Source: Ascaris suum
Taxonomy: Eukaryota; Nematoda; Chromadorea; Rhabditida; Ascarididae
DNA: 64,000 nt
Assembly (NCBI GenBank): GCA_013433145.1
Contig: CM024183.1
Coordinates: forward strand, 2,508,501 to 2,572,500
Direction: 5' to 3'
The translations under genes were made by a program, and so were the position numbers. A model generated the notes under the pieces. It had not been told where the DNA came from and did no database searches. It saw only the letters and a program-made list of their open reading frames with translations. Numbering within the stretch: position 1 is the stretch's first letter; each line of letters starts with the position of its first letter. This document shows positions 1-11,700 of this stretch, piece by piece.

Positions 1-505
1 GTCTTTGATTCATCGAGCAAGTTCATTTATCGATTGTTTTGTTTGTAGTACGATTAGTGGATGGTGTCGGTGTCTAAGTTTTTGGCGGGCATAATGAGCG
101 ATTAGCTTTGTTGTTGCGTTGTTTGGATCGGTTCCCGGTTTAATTTACCCTCTGGATGAGGGTCGGGGCCGGTCCGGATCTAATCCAGAATTGTTTCATT
201 CAATGATTTAATTGGATCATATTTTATTAATTGACAGATGTCTTTTAGAAGTTCCTTTGTTAAGCATCGTATGATGTTGTTCTGTAAGCGTTAATGTCGT
301 TTCTTTTAATAAAAGGTTTTGACAGTCATATCAGCCATCAGACTCGGCATTAGTTCTTTTTTTTTGGAAAACTTCTGCTTGGCAAGATTTTTTTTAAAAT
401 CGTAATGCATCGGAAATATCACTGTTTAAATTTAATAAACTATTGCAGTTGTGTTTAGAGATTTTTATTTATAGTGGGTGACTGTGATTATTGACAGCTG
501 CTCAT
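1..505. other. Upstream region of the RRM gene, no gene seen
   Basis: AT-rich sequence with no convincing exon. A GC-richer patch around 130-180 is followed by AT-rich DNA. The AG at 496-497, nine bases before the ATG of the next gene, could be a spliced-leader acceptor, but its pyrimidine tract is weak. Confidence 0.4.
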
Positions 506-2468
506 ATGAGCGAAACGGATCCTAGCGAACGCACATGCTATGTGAGTGGTCTTCATGAGAAGGTAACAAAATCGTTACTTGAGGAACTGTTCATTCAGGT
601 ATCTTTTTTTGTTGAAAACTTTTTCTCGAACAGATATATCCTATTCATTGTGAGCACCATGAGATGATTTTTTTCCCTTGATTTATATATGTTGTAGTAC
701 GGTTGCGAGTTACTATGGCTTTTTGTATGGTTTATTTCATTCGCTGCTTGAGAGTATGCTTTGTTTGCTAATGTTAATGGATCAGCCTTCACCAGTAGTG
801 TTTCATTAATTAAAATACCGTCAGGGTCTTTGAAAGGTGGGTGATTTTACCACTTCTGAGGTATTAAACGTATGAATGACATCTTGAAGATGGGTCCATT
901 GGAAACAGTGGTTTTACGATCGGTGGGACAAGCAAATGAAGGACGGGCAGCACATCGATACGCACTCATCGTTTTTAAGGACGAGGAATCGGTATTGTTC
1001 GCAACGGAATGTATGGATGGTATTCGTATGTTCGGACAGGAATTGTCCGTTCGTCCGAAACAAGGAACTGAACAGGTGATTGTTGTATGTTTTGGAAGGT
1101 TTTTTTTTTGCTGACAGGCTGATTGAAGTACTCTTTAATACGTTAAAGGTGTTGCTTCCTGCTTCCATCGCCGACCTCTTTAGCTAATGACCACTCACTC
1201 TCATCTTGACGGAAGTGTTTGGCATGGAAGAATATTAGCACTGTTTACGTCGGAAGAGGTACCAATCGACTGTCGCCTCGTAACTTTCAATTCGTTTCCA
1301 ATTGGAGGCAGACATTTCTGCTACTTGATTGGTGTTGCATACCGTTTTCAAAAAATGAAGGTAACGCAGGTAGACATCACGTTCATTTCATTTGATGGTC
1401 ATAGTGACCTTGCTGGATGGGATAAGGGCTTGTTGGCAGGTTTTTTGATACCAAATAGACATCGAAAAAGGTCGTCGATTTTGCAATGTCACCCCATTCC
1501 TACGCATCTCATTTGCTTATCGTTTTATTTATCAAGTTCTTGATCGAAACTTTGCTGATTTTTGTGATGCTTACCATTCTTTTGTTCTGTTTATATATGA
1601 TATTGCTATGTTTATTGTTGTTATTTTCCTTATTACTACGAGATTATGCTATATCTTCTATATTATGCGATCTTCATTTAATCCTCGGAGAGACTAAAAG
1701 AAAGGAATTGTTGCGCTAGAATGTCGAAGGGAGTTCACTTCTGGTTATATAATGTTTTCGTTTGCAGGAAAGGAAATACAAAGAAAAAGCCCAACAACAT
1801 CGTTTTGTCCGCACGATCCCGGCTGTTGAAGAACCCTGGAATCGCAGTCATCATCGACGAGATGAACGTTCCTTGCGGTCCGCAGTCCAGAGAGATGCTA
1901 GCAGAAGAATAAACACATCATATAGTCCTTCGCAACGAAACAACGATTACTATGGTTAGTTGTATAGTATTTAATTGAAGAAGTGAATTGCAATCTTGTG
2001 ATGGGAATAGACATAAATGTCGAAAAAGGTTGCGGTGCATTAAAAGAGCGAAAGGAATGCTACCAGTGCAATGCCACTTTATATTATGGTTGCGTTTATA
2101 GTATTTAATATGCATTGCATTGCATATTAAATACTATAAATGCTACTAGTACAGTCCGGAAAATGTTTTCTTGCAGAGACGCATATTGAAAGAATTGAAA
2201 GAGTGACCACGAAGTTCAGGTGCCAAATAATAAGTGCCTTATGCAGGTATTTCACTTGCTGAATAAAAAGGCTAATATTTTACGGTCTTTATGTTGTTTC
2301 ACTGATCTTTCTTTTTGGTAATACTTCTTCGTGAAGGTGTCGATTGAAGGTTAAACGCTATCAGACTTAATGGCATAGTAAAAATTACTATTGTTTATAG
2401 CAGCGCCATATCAAAGACTTGCCGAGAAACATCGAATGGCGATGAATTTCGATCAAAATGAGTGGTAA
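506..2468 (+). CDS. RRM-domain RNA-binding protein of the RBM7/SF3B4 type
   Basis: Four exons join in frame: 506-598, 890-1075, 1768-1954 and 2401-2468 (TAA 2466-2468), giving about 177 residues. Residues 11-87 form one RRM. The RNP2-like strand is CYVSGL, followed by ELFIQMGPLETV, the RNP1-like strand YALIVFKD and the loop MDGIRMFGQEL; this spacing is typical of RBM7 and SF3B4. The RNP1-like strand lacks the usual aromatic pair, so RNA binding may be weak. The tail is basic and rich in R, S, Q and N and ends NFDQNEW. RBM7 binds RNA for the nuclear exosome-targeting complex and SF3B4 is a U2 snRNP protein; similarity fits both and leans to RBM7. The protein is shorter than human RBM7 (about 266 residues). 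Exon 2 has an unusual acceptor (cttgaag) but keeps the RRM intact. It has the same orientation as the oxidoreductase gene 6 kb downstream. Confidence 0.82.
2095..2140. repeat. 20-bp perfect inverted repeat in intron 3
   Basis: Arms 2095-2114 and 2121-2140 are perfect reverse complements around a 6-base centre (ttgcat). Transcribed, this would form a strong AT-rich hairpin inside intron 3 of the RRM gene. A partial copy of the arm (tatagtatttaat) occurs near the start of the same intron, around 1963-1975. Confidence 0.9.
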
Positions 2469-5400
2469 GTTAGGCTTTTACTGTTATTGAGTTGATGCAT
2501 TTAATGGATGAATTTTGGATCGTTCAAAATATGAGGACGGGGTTTATAACCGACGAATTACTCTGCCAAGATGTAACAGCATGAAACTTTCAAGGCGAAC
2601 TGGGAGGTTAGGTGAAGACCATGGGCGGGTCGGATAGGCTTCTTGGCCCACTTGCAGCACTTATTGAATGTAATGTACTCTAAATGTTTTGTTGAAATGC
2701 ACAGTTGATTGTGTTTGAATTAAAAACAAGCGTGTTGCTAGTTAGCGACGTAGCGTTGAACTCCTGTGAGTGTGAATGACGGTGGATAACAGACATGCGG
2801 GAATCACGGGGTGAACTTTCAGTGGTTGGGAGGGGAGGGGGTGAGCACAGGTAACTTCAAGTAACGAGAAGCGAAGAGTGTGTTGTGCTTGTTCCTCGTC
2901 GTCTCTACCATGAAATGCCCCTCTAACCATATGAAAGTTAAGCATCTTCAAAGGCGCTAAGTGTGGCACCGTCTTGTTGCAGGATGTCTGGAAAAGCCCA
3001 GCAACCATTCATGCAAAATGAATGGAATGCATATTCGCCAATATTGAGGAATTGCATTGAAACGAGGGATTACACGCCACAAGGCAGAGCACGAGCACCT
3101 CGAGGTCATGAACAGGGCATCATGCTCGGTTTTCATACGTTTAATAGTGCACCAGACCTCATTCGTCATTGGGACGGTCGTTGATGAATTGGTGCTAAAA
3201 GAGTTAAGTTGTACCTCAAGTCCTTTTTTCTGCTCGAATCACTACCGCTAGATCATACGTTTTGCGCGTACTTGTTAACTGGGGCATGTAGACATGAATA
3301 CCTGAGATTCATGTCGGTTCAGGAATATCGCCTGATTGTACATTCCAGTAATCCTGGTTTTTTCAGTGGTCTTGCGATTGTAGGCCGTGGAAAGTGCGTT
3401 AAAAGAAAAATGCATAAAATCAGCGGTATTGCGATGATCGATCCGGGGCAGAAATTTGGTAGGAGAAGGGACTCAGTCGTACTGCACCTCCACCTCATTT
3501 CATTACTGTTGTACCACGAGATGGGACCTGAATTGCGCTAAGATGAAAAGAATAATGCAGGAGTTTTTCTTTAAACTGCGGGCAGTTTTCCTCAGCTCCC
3601 ATTGCAGTGTTTTTGTGGACTTATCGTGATCTCTGCCACTTTTCTTGATTGTTTTCATTTATACCGCTGTGTTAATAATGTGTTTTATTATGGAAGCTAC
3701 ACATAATAATATGGTGATCTATACGTTAATAATATGGAGGAAACTACCCGCTATATTTCAAGCGCGTGGGTGATTTTTCTTTGCGGGAGAGGAGGAAGGG
3801 ATAAATGAGATATAAATTAGTTTAGTAGATGCGGCGATTCTAATGGGTCTTTTTTAAATTGCTTTGTAGAAATTTCCTCGTTCAGAAATTCGTGTCCGGT
3901 TCACAGTACGTTCCGCTTCCTATCCAATTCATTTAAGAGGTCGAGTCGAAGTCGCACAGTTTAAAGAAAAAGCAGAGACGAAATTCTCAAAGCTGATTGA
4001 CAAAATAACAATTGAAATGTGATGTGATCCGTCCAATAGAGAGATTTAAAATCGGAACAGGAATCGATTTTTTAATGTAATGGGGAACATAAGTCATATT
4101 ATCCTTACTTGTCCTAATTATTTTTTAAAATGGTTGAAATGAATTATTGCTGTCGAAATATTTCTCCGCTGTTTAATTGTGCTAAAATGAAACCATAATT
4201 CAAATTGTGCAGATGCAATGTTTTTCGTTCACTAAATACTTTGCCGTCTCAAACAATATGTCCTGTTTTTCCCCGAGATAGCCTGCAAACCAGCTTGGCC
4301 ACTTCATGTAATTGCCACGTTTTAATGAGTTCGGGAATCATGGACGATGTGCCGTTTAAGAGGGGAAGTGATTGGAAATAAGTAAAACGGCATTCCAAGA
4401 CTGAACGAGGTAAGTAGCTAGTGGTCAGCGAGCAGAGAATATACCTTGTAACGCGTAGTAAAGCTTCTGTTATGGGTGTAGAAAACAAGGGAATGTGTGC
4501 GCACAGTGGCTGTTTGAGACACTTCGCCAGGGAACGGAACAGATGGATTAGAGGGAAATACGTTTAGAGGGAAAAACTGTCTATACGTTTACGTAAACAG
4601 TATGCAGTAAAGCCAGGTAAAATGTTTAAAAATGCTGAAAAGCAATGGACATAGACAGTTTACTTAATGCCGGAAGCTCTAGAAGTTCATCCGATTTATT
4701 TGAAAGTTGTTGAAGGCAATGAACGACAACGTCGGAAACCATGTGAAGAATAGTGCGTTGTGGTGCCCATTCTGAGTGCTGTCATTTAATTTATTCGCTT
4801 ATTTAATTTTCATTAAACGAACAAGATCTCCCGGAAGGGTTGAATATCATTCTGCATTAAATTTTTTTTTTTTTTTTTTTTTTGAATACTATCGTCCATC
4901 GGTATGAACGTGCGCTCTGTCAATTCTAATATGGTGGAAAGCACATCATGTAACTGAAGTCATGCGTTCTTTCAACGAATGCCATAGTGTCCCGCCTGTC
5001 GGCATACAGGTTCGAAAGCGATAATTACCAGAAACTGGTTCCAGAGCGAATGCTGATCTAGCGTCGTCGTTGCGTGGACAGCTGTGCCAATCGTGGCACT
5101 TCAACCTTGCCTGTAAATTCTCTCAGCATCTATTGGCGGATTCAATCATTGTTGAAGCATTGCTTGATCTAATTGTACTTCTCGGGAAGCATTATAGAAT
5201 TGCGCGTAATTTTATTGCAATAGATCATGTTACAAATGGTTAATCCTCTAATAAAAAGCTAATCGAGTTCGGATCTTTTTGTCCTTTTCGGAGTTCCCGT
5301 TTTTCTTGTTCCCCTCGCAAAATTTCACTGTAGATGCCTGAAATTTTGAGGAATGAGAACATCTGGACGAGCTATGCTATCAGATACTATTTTCGGGAAC

Positions 5401-8400
5401 AAAAGAGACCATGAGGAACCTCTTCATTTTGACCACTCACTTCGAATCCTCATATTTCAATCCAGCATCCCAGGATACTGATAACATGCACTCCTTCTAA
5501 CGTGTAACTCATAAATTCTTACACAAGAGCAGCGGTGTAGGTTAAACCTGGTCTAAATCACGACTCGGACCTGCCCTAACTTGTAGGAGCTGAACCCAAT
5601 TCTCAGGTAACCAGTTGCGTTGGGTCGAGGCGTGCTGCCTGGTTGGCACGGGCTTGAAGCAGTTTCCTGAAACAAAATAAGGGTGTAAAAGCGAAAGACA
5701 TGGAACATTAGGATTCAACGCCGTGCAGTTTAAATAATAGCACTGAATAAAGTCCGAAACATTAGCGACGTGCTTAAACTCGCGCTCTCGGAAAGTACTG
5801 AAGAGACGGAAATTTCAAAATTGGATGCGCCATAAAAAAGCATCGAATATGGCGGGGCATACCTTCATACGTCACCTTTGGGAAATGTACCTTTCGCTCC
5901 ACCAGCTTAATTGAAATATGTATTACTTTACAACTTAATTATAGAGCCGTATAGAAGACCCCATATCCATCGTTTTGGTTCTAGGCAACAAACCTTTGCT
6001 CGATATCTTTGCATATAGCATACTTTACAGTATGGTTTAGACTGGGTTAAGTCTGTACCTTTGCTTTTATGCAAGAGCTTACAACTTTTTAGTTAAGGAT
6101 CCATGCCACAAGTACATCACAGCTAGGAATTAGTAATTGAGTGGAAGATTTTTCGATCGGATTATGGTCATTTCTGACGTCGTTTATTATTTCACCTGAT
6201 CTTAGAATTGATTGTATGGAGAGGTATTCCCAGAGGAACAGTGCTTTCATGAACTTCTGGCAGTATTTCCCAACAGTTGTTACACCTAAAATCAAAAAAA
6301 AAAAAAAAGCAAAAACAACCATATCGGGCGTAGATAATTTCTGGTTTACTTGTTTACGCTTGCGGTTGCATACTTGCTGCAATGTGTGTAACAGCTGCAT
6401 AGCGACAGTCGAGCAGCCGCAATATTTGTGTGTGCTCTTTTAGTAATTGCGTTGCTAGTGTTCTAGCAATGAAGAATCAATTGCGCTGTTTTATGTTGGC
6501 TAACGATTTGCTTATTGTCTTCGTTGTATTTTGTTTTATGCTGCCAAAAAATCGATCATACATAGTAATTTTAGTATTATTTTAGCAATTTTAATTCATG
6601 AAAATGAATTTATCGGGAATTTTTAAAGAGAATCTCTTTTTATTTGATGTAATTTCTAGTGGGAAATTTAGGATTTATGCATTTGTGACAATGGAATTTT
6701 TAGAATCGTTGAACACAAATGTTGTTATTACTTTCGATTGCAACCTTTTTTTTCCCGGCCAATTTTTAATCCAAGCATTATTAAGGGCCTTCAAGGCATT
6801 GGCTCCATTATTTGTGAACAAAAGTTTTTTTTTGTATTTATTGAACACTTCGACAAATTTTTTCGGAGGTTATTAATTCCACCCAACATCACCAATCAGT
6901 TTTCCATTTAAATTTGAGATCTTGTGGTACTAGCAAACTGAAGGTGTTTAAAGTAGATGCGGCCAAAAGCCTATCTGATGGTGGCGTTCATAACATCCAG
7001 TAAATTTTCTAGCTTTTGATCGAAATCTGAAGCCAGAAATTTGGATTCCTGGTTTAAGTCACCATCTTTTGGTGACCGTTCATTTATTAATTTGTTTTTA
7101 GTTGGCTGGCTCATGGTGATGTCCAATTCCGTTGACCGTCGTTGTATGATGCAGTCGTAAGAAGAGATTGGAATGTTAGACATCGTCCGATATGACGAGG
7201 AAGGTTGAGGGAGTTAGGATGTGGGAGAGTGCATGCGATATATTCACACTATGCAGCATTATTAATTTCCAACTTGTTTCTTTAATCAAAAATAATCGTT
7301 AATTGCGTTGACGTTCACAAAGAAATATTACCTCCAAGAAAGTTGATTATTTTATAGGTATTCTACATTTAGTTGACAACGGTGCTACTAGTTTTGTTAG
7401 TGCTTCTGACTATGCCGTCGTTGGGACCGCCAGATTCAGGTATTCTTTTAAGACCTTTATTGCCAGCTGATCATTTTTTTTTGCTTCTTAAAATCGGCTT
7501 GTTTAAAATGGTATTCCATGGGATACTATCCCATCCACGTAAAGTTCCCAAAGAAATTTGTCCTGAACGAATTTTACAACTTGAGAGACCACAAATTGAA
7601 GGAGAGGGAGGGTGGTGGGGGGGGGGGGGGGGTGGGTGGGGGGGGGTGCTGATGCATAACTTGCACATGTATGCTAAGGCAGGAAGTTTAAACATAAACT
7701 GCACCTGTTATGTGTACATCCGATGACATCGTATGTCACTGTTGTCTAGCTGAAGCTGCATAATAATATGAGCGTTAGCTAGTGGAAGTGAGGACTGTAT
7801 CCTTAACGGATGATAAGGATGGAAGGCTGCTCATATACAGCATCTCGTATTTTCTACATTTGAATGAAGAAAAAAGATTGAATCGGAATTTTTTGCTTTT
7901 GATGAATTATTTATGATACTAATTGTATGCTACGATTTGCATTAATTAAATGTTCTTACTAATGCGGCGATTTTTCGATACAAATGTTTTTATTAGTGCA
8001 GAACATTTCCCTTCTTTTCTGCGATACCGGTTGGTGATGCTGGCTGGAGGTTGACTGCAGCTGAATGGATTCCCCGCCTTTATTAATCCGATCGGGGCTC
8101 CGCCGTTCACAACAATAAATTAGCGTCCTTATGCCGGGCATTTCATTACATCGTTGCTTTTCAAGGAGTGTCCAATCTTAAAATTATTTTATGGGGAGAT
8201 TTGGGGAAGTTTTGATCCGGGAACAGAGAATACTGGAATTCAGATCACTTGCAGAGACACCAGCCGGCAAAAATTTTCAACCAGCTTCTTGACAACGGAG
8301 GGGGGAGGGGGAAGGAGGATTCAACAAGGTGGTGTCCTTAAGCATGGTCATATAACGCAGTGCCAAATGTGATGAAGGCTTCAAGCATGTGTAAATTCTT

Positions 8401-8766
8401 TACTGCTATGAGTAGATGAAGATACTTTAAACGAGATTGATATAGAGCACAGAAATGCAATAAAGCACAGAGGACAGGACCACTCAACAGAAGTGAAATT
8501 GCTGTTCGACGATTTGATGACCACGTCGGAAGCTTTTACCTGCCTCACCGTTGCAACATTTTATGATTCTTTACCTATACCGTTTCAATGGTGAGCCATT
8601 CGTACATCATTTATAGGTTTGAGATTTCAATAGTGACGAACGCATATTCAGTACGGTCGGTCTAGTATTCTAGAGGGATTCTTTATTGTAATGATGAGAA
8701 TGAGCGTAGAAGTTGTTGCATGATTTCTTAATTTAGTGCTGGATTTTAAAGTCGTCCTTATTGCAG
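2469..8766. other. Long intergenic region, no gene recognised
   Basis: No exon could be supported on either strand. The region holds a T22 tract (4862-4883), an A-run near 6295-6307 and a very G-rich tract (7600-7647). Short open frames at 2963-3184, 6598-6876 and 7373-7726 have no recognisable domain and look like chance. The first coding exon of the oxidoreductase gene should lie here, because its exon at 8767 starts inside a codon, but it was not found. Confidence 0.5.
7600..7647 (+). repeat. G-rich low-complexity tract
   Basis: A run of G interrupted by single T and A bases, with several blocks of three or more G. It could form a G-quadruplex on the plus strand. It lies upstream of the first exon recognised for the oxidoreductase gene. 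Confidence 0.8.
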
Positions 8767-11700
8767 ATGGTCGTTATCCTAGTCAATTTGTTCCGATCGA
8801 ATTACTGCAGCAACCGATCGATTTTCCAATTGCGGAAAATATTACAGCCATGAATAAAATTATTAAAGCGCCAATGACTGAAATGGTAAATTTGCATATT
8901 TATTTGATTTTCATTGGTGAATTGTTGCGTTAAAATATGCGCAATTACTTACAATTGTAGTATAGTACCATATGTTTTCTCTTTTGGTCTGCGGATGAAA
9001 TCGTTTTCAACGATGAAGTGTCCCTGATTCAAGACTACCTTGCCGTGACGAATCGTTTCCTTTGCGTGTTATTGGCAGATGTCGCGGATTTGCGCTCAGA
9101 AAAAGAAATAAGCTTCACGAAATTATTTATTTTATTATTTCTAATAAGATATAAGTTAGAGTTGTATATGTTTAGAAACAATGGCTGTTGCAAATTGAGC
9201 GAACGATTTCTGTACTTATTAGAGCTGAAAAAATCCTAAGAATGAAGGCTGTGAATTCTCGCAAATTAACGCCTCGTTATCAATGATTAAAATAATATTT
9301 GCGATTAACGAATCTCGATTGCAGAAAGCCTTCGGCCATATATAAGGGAATCTGGAGAAAGTCAGCAATCTTTAAGAGGGGTATTTATGACAAACAAAGA
9401 TCTACATAATATGCAAAGTCATTTGTACCAAGTATCACGCTATAAAAAATTGCAAGCACACCTGAAGTGGTGGGGTCAACTAAATAATGAGGCCTTTTTT
9501 ATATTCGTCAGAGTAGGTTTGATAACTCTGGCAGCGGGCCATCAGCCAGATTTATTCTGATCAAGTTTGGAAAAAAATCTTCGAGAACTGAATGGTTCGA
9601 TCTGTAAGGATATGCACATGCAGATATACATATGGCCGCAATTACTTGTCTTAAGTGACGTTAGTTTTACGTCAGATTTCCAAAATATTTGAGTCGCGTT
9701 CTTCTATAAACGTTTCCCAACTTTTTTAACGTTGCAATCAGGAGAACATTACTGCTGTTTCTAAGCAATTCGTCCAGTGACCGACCGGTCATAATTGCTG
9801 AAAAAAAATTCCTCACTGATTTTAATACTTATTTATTTGCTTTCATTCGCTTTTCCTTTCGTCACTTCACCGTTCCTTCACTTCGTTAGTTACTCGCTCG
9901 ACTCTCTCAGGTGCTGTGGCCCCAGCGAACGTTGTCCAAAAAATAGCCTTATTGATTTATTCGCATCTTTTGAGCTGCGGAGATGTAGAATGGTAAATGA
10001 AGTGAAGTGTGGAATTTTACTAAATTTTTTGCAATTTTCAGATTGCGAGTTATAACTCGAATGAATCGTCGAAAAATGGACTCCCGACAGAGGCACTTTT
10101 TAATCTCTATAAGAAATGGAACGATGGGGGTGCTGCCATTCTTGTGACCGGTTCCACAATGATCACACCAGTTAGCTTTTGATCGCTTGAATTGTGTAAC
10201 TCTATTTTTACTTAGTTTGGTTGTTGCATTGCGAAGATCTATTGGAAATGGGTTTCCGAAGTTGTTCAAGTAATAAAGGAAACGAAAAGGAATAAGAGCA
10301 GTGCGGTCATTGGTTGAACTCTGTGCAATGAGTACGATCTCCGAATGAAGTCGCAAGTGAATTTCTATTGTTTACTTCATAGTGGAACGTATTTGTTCTT
10401 TTTGATGATATAATCAGCGCTGTACTTTAATGACAGCTTACAGCCAAATTTTGACTTCCACTGCTTTTGGTTCTATGCCCAAAACTCTTGCATTTGGGGA
10501 TGTTTCTGCCGCAGACGATGTCATAAACCAATACGCTGCAGGTACATAGGCGGTGACTCGACCAAAGGCGTTTAGCAAGCATATAGTTGTGATTTTCTGC
10601 ACAAATTGACTAATGTGCAAATTGTGCTCGATGCTCTGCTGTGTGGGCTACTTCTCTGCTTGTTTCTTTAGCTGTATAATGAGCTCAAAATCTATTCAAA
10701 AAAGTTCTTCCCTCAAGTACCATGCGAAATAGAATCTTTATCTCTTCTTGTTTATAGGACTTCATAATGGTTACCAATTATTACAAGTGGCACTCCCGAT
10801 GGCGTGCCAAAGTTTTACCGATTGATGCTGTCACGGTAGTAATATTAACAGAGCTACTGTAATTATGGTTGTATTATCGCAATTTATTAGCTGTTCGATT
10901 AGGGATATTAATACTGCCATTACTGTAATAGCGGTGAGGAAATTGGCCGGAAATTATTTTTCCATTTATTGTATAAGGCACCTGTCAGAAATCATTCTGT
11001 GTGAAGAGAACGTCACCCTTCATAATTAAGAAATAGGATATGAAATAAAGTGTAGCTGCATTTGAAGATGCCTTTCAGTTGATGTGAATTATTTATGGAT
11101 GGCTATAATTTAGGAAGATCTAGAAGGAACGGGCAATATGATAATCGCAAAAGAAATTGACACCGTAGAACGAAGACGTCTCTTTAAGCAGTTGGCCGCG
11201 ATCGCACATAATGGTACGCTGATCTTTGCACAGCTACTTCATGTTAGTGTTTTTCAATTTTTTCCTGAACAGACTTTTAATACTCTCTTATCTCTTTCAT
11301 CGTATTGGCGATCTTTTTTATGTGTTGTTCTTGATTTTATCTTTTTTTTGATAATTAACCAGATTTTTCATATATATTTTAAAAATGCATTTGATATAGG
11401 TGCTTAAGTAGAGAGATTTATTAGGGCTAGGGGAGAAGCATGAGCATTCTATTCTTTCCCGATGACAAGCAACAACACTCTCACTATCTCTTCCTGGAGG
11501 AATCCTCTACGTTTGACAAAATAACTTTCCGTAGTATCCCCGTTGTCTCTACCTATTCGTTTCCGCTCAATTCTTAGCATTCCCTAATTGAGAAGTAGAT
11601 AAGCACGAGAAGTAATGGACTTCGTAGTAATACTCCGGTCTCTGTATTGTTCTTGCGGCCCTTTAGCGAAAGTTCCGTTATGTAAGTTAGACGAATTGCC

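Noticed and set aside
1187..1543. 118-codon plus-strand frame inside intron 2 of the RRM gene
   Set aside because: It lies between two exons that join in frame across it, has no recognised domain, and ends in hydrophobic sequence of intronic composition.
7373..7726. 117-codon plus-strand frame as the first exon of the oxidoreductase
   Set aside because: It runs through the G-rich tract (poly-Gly/Trp) and has no match to the family's N-terminus.
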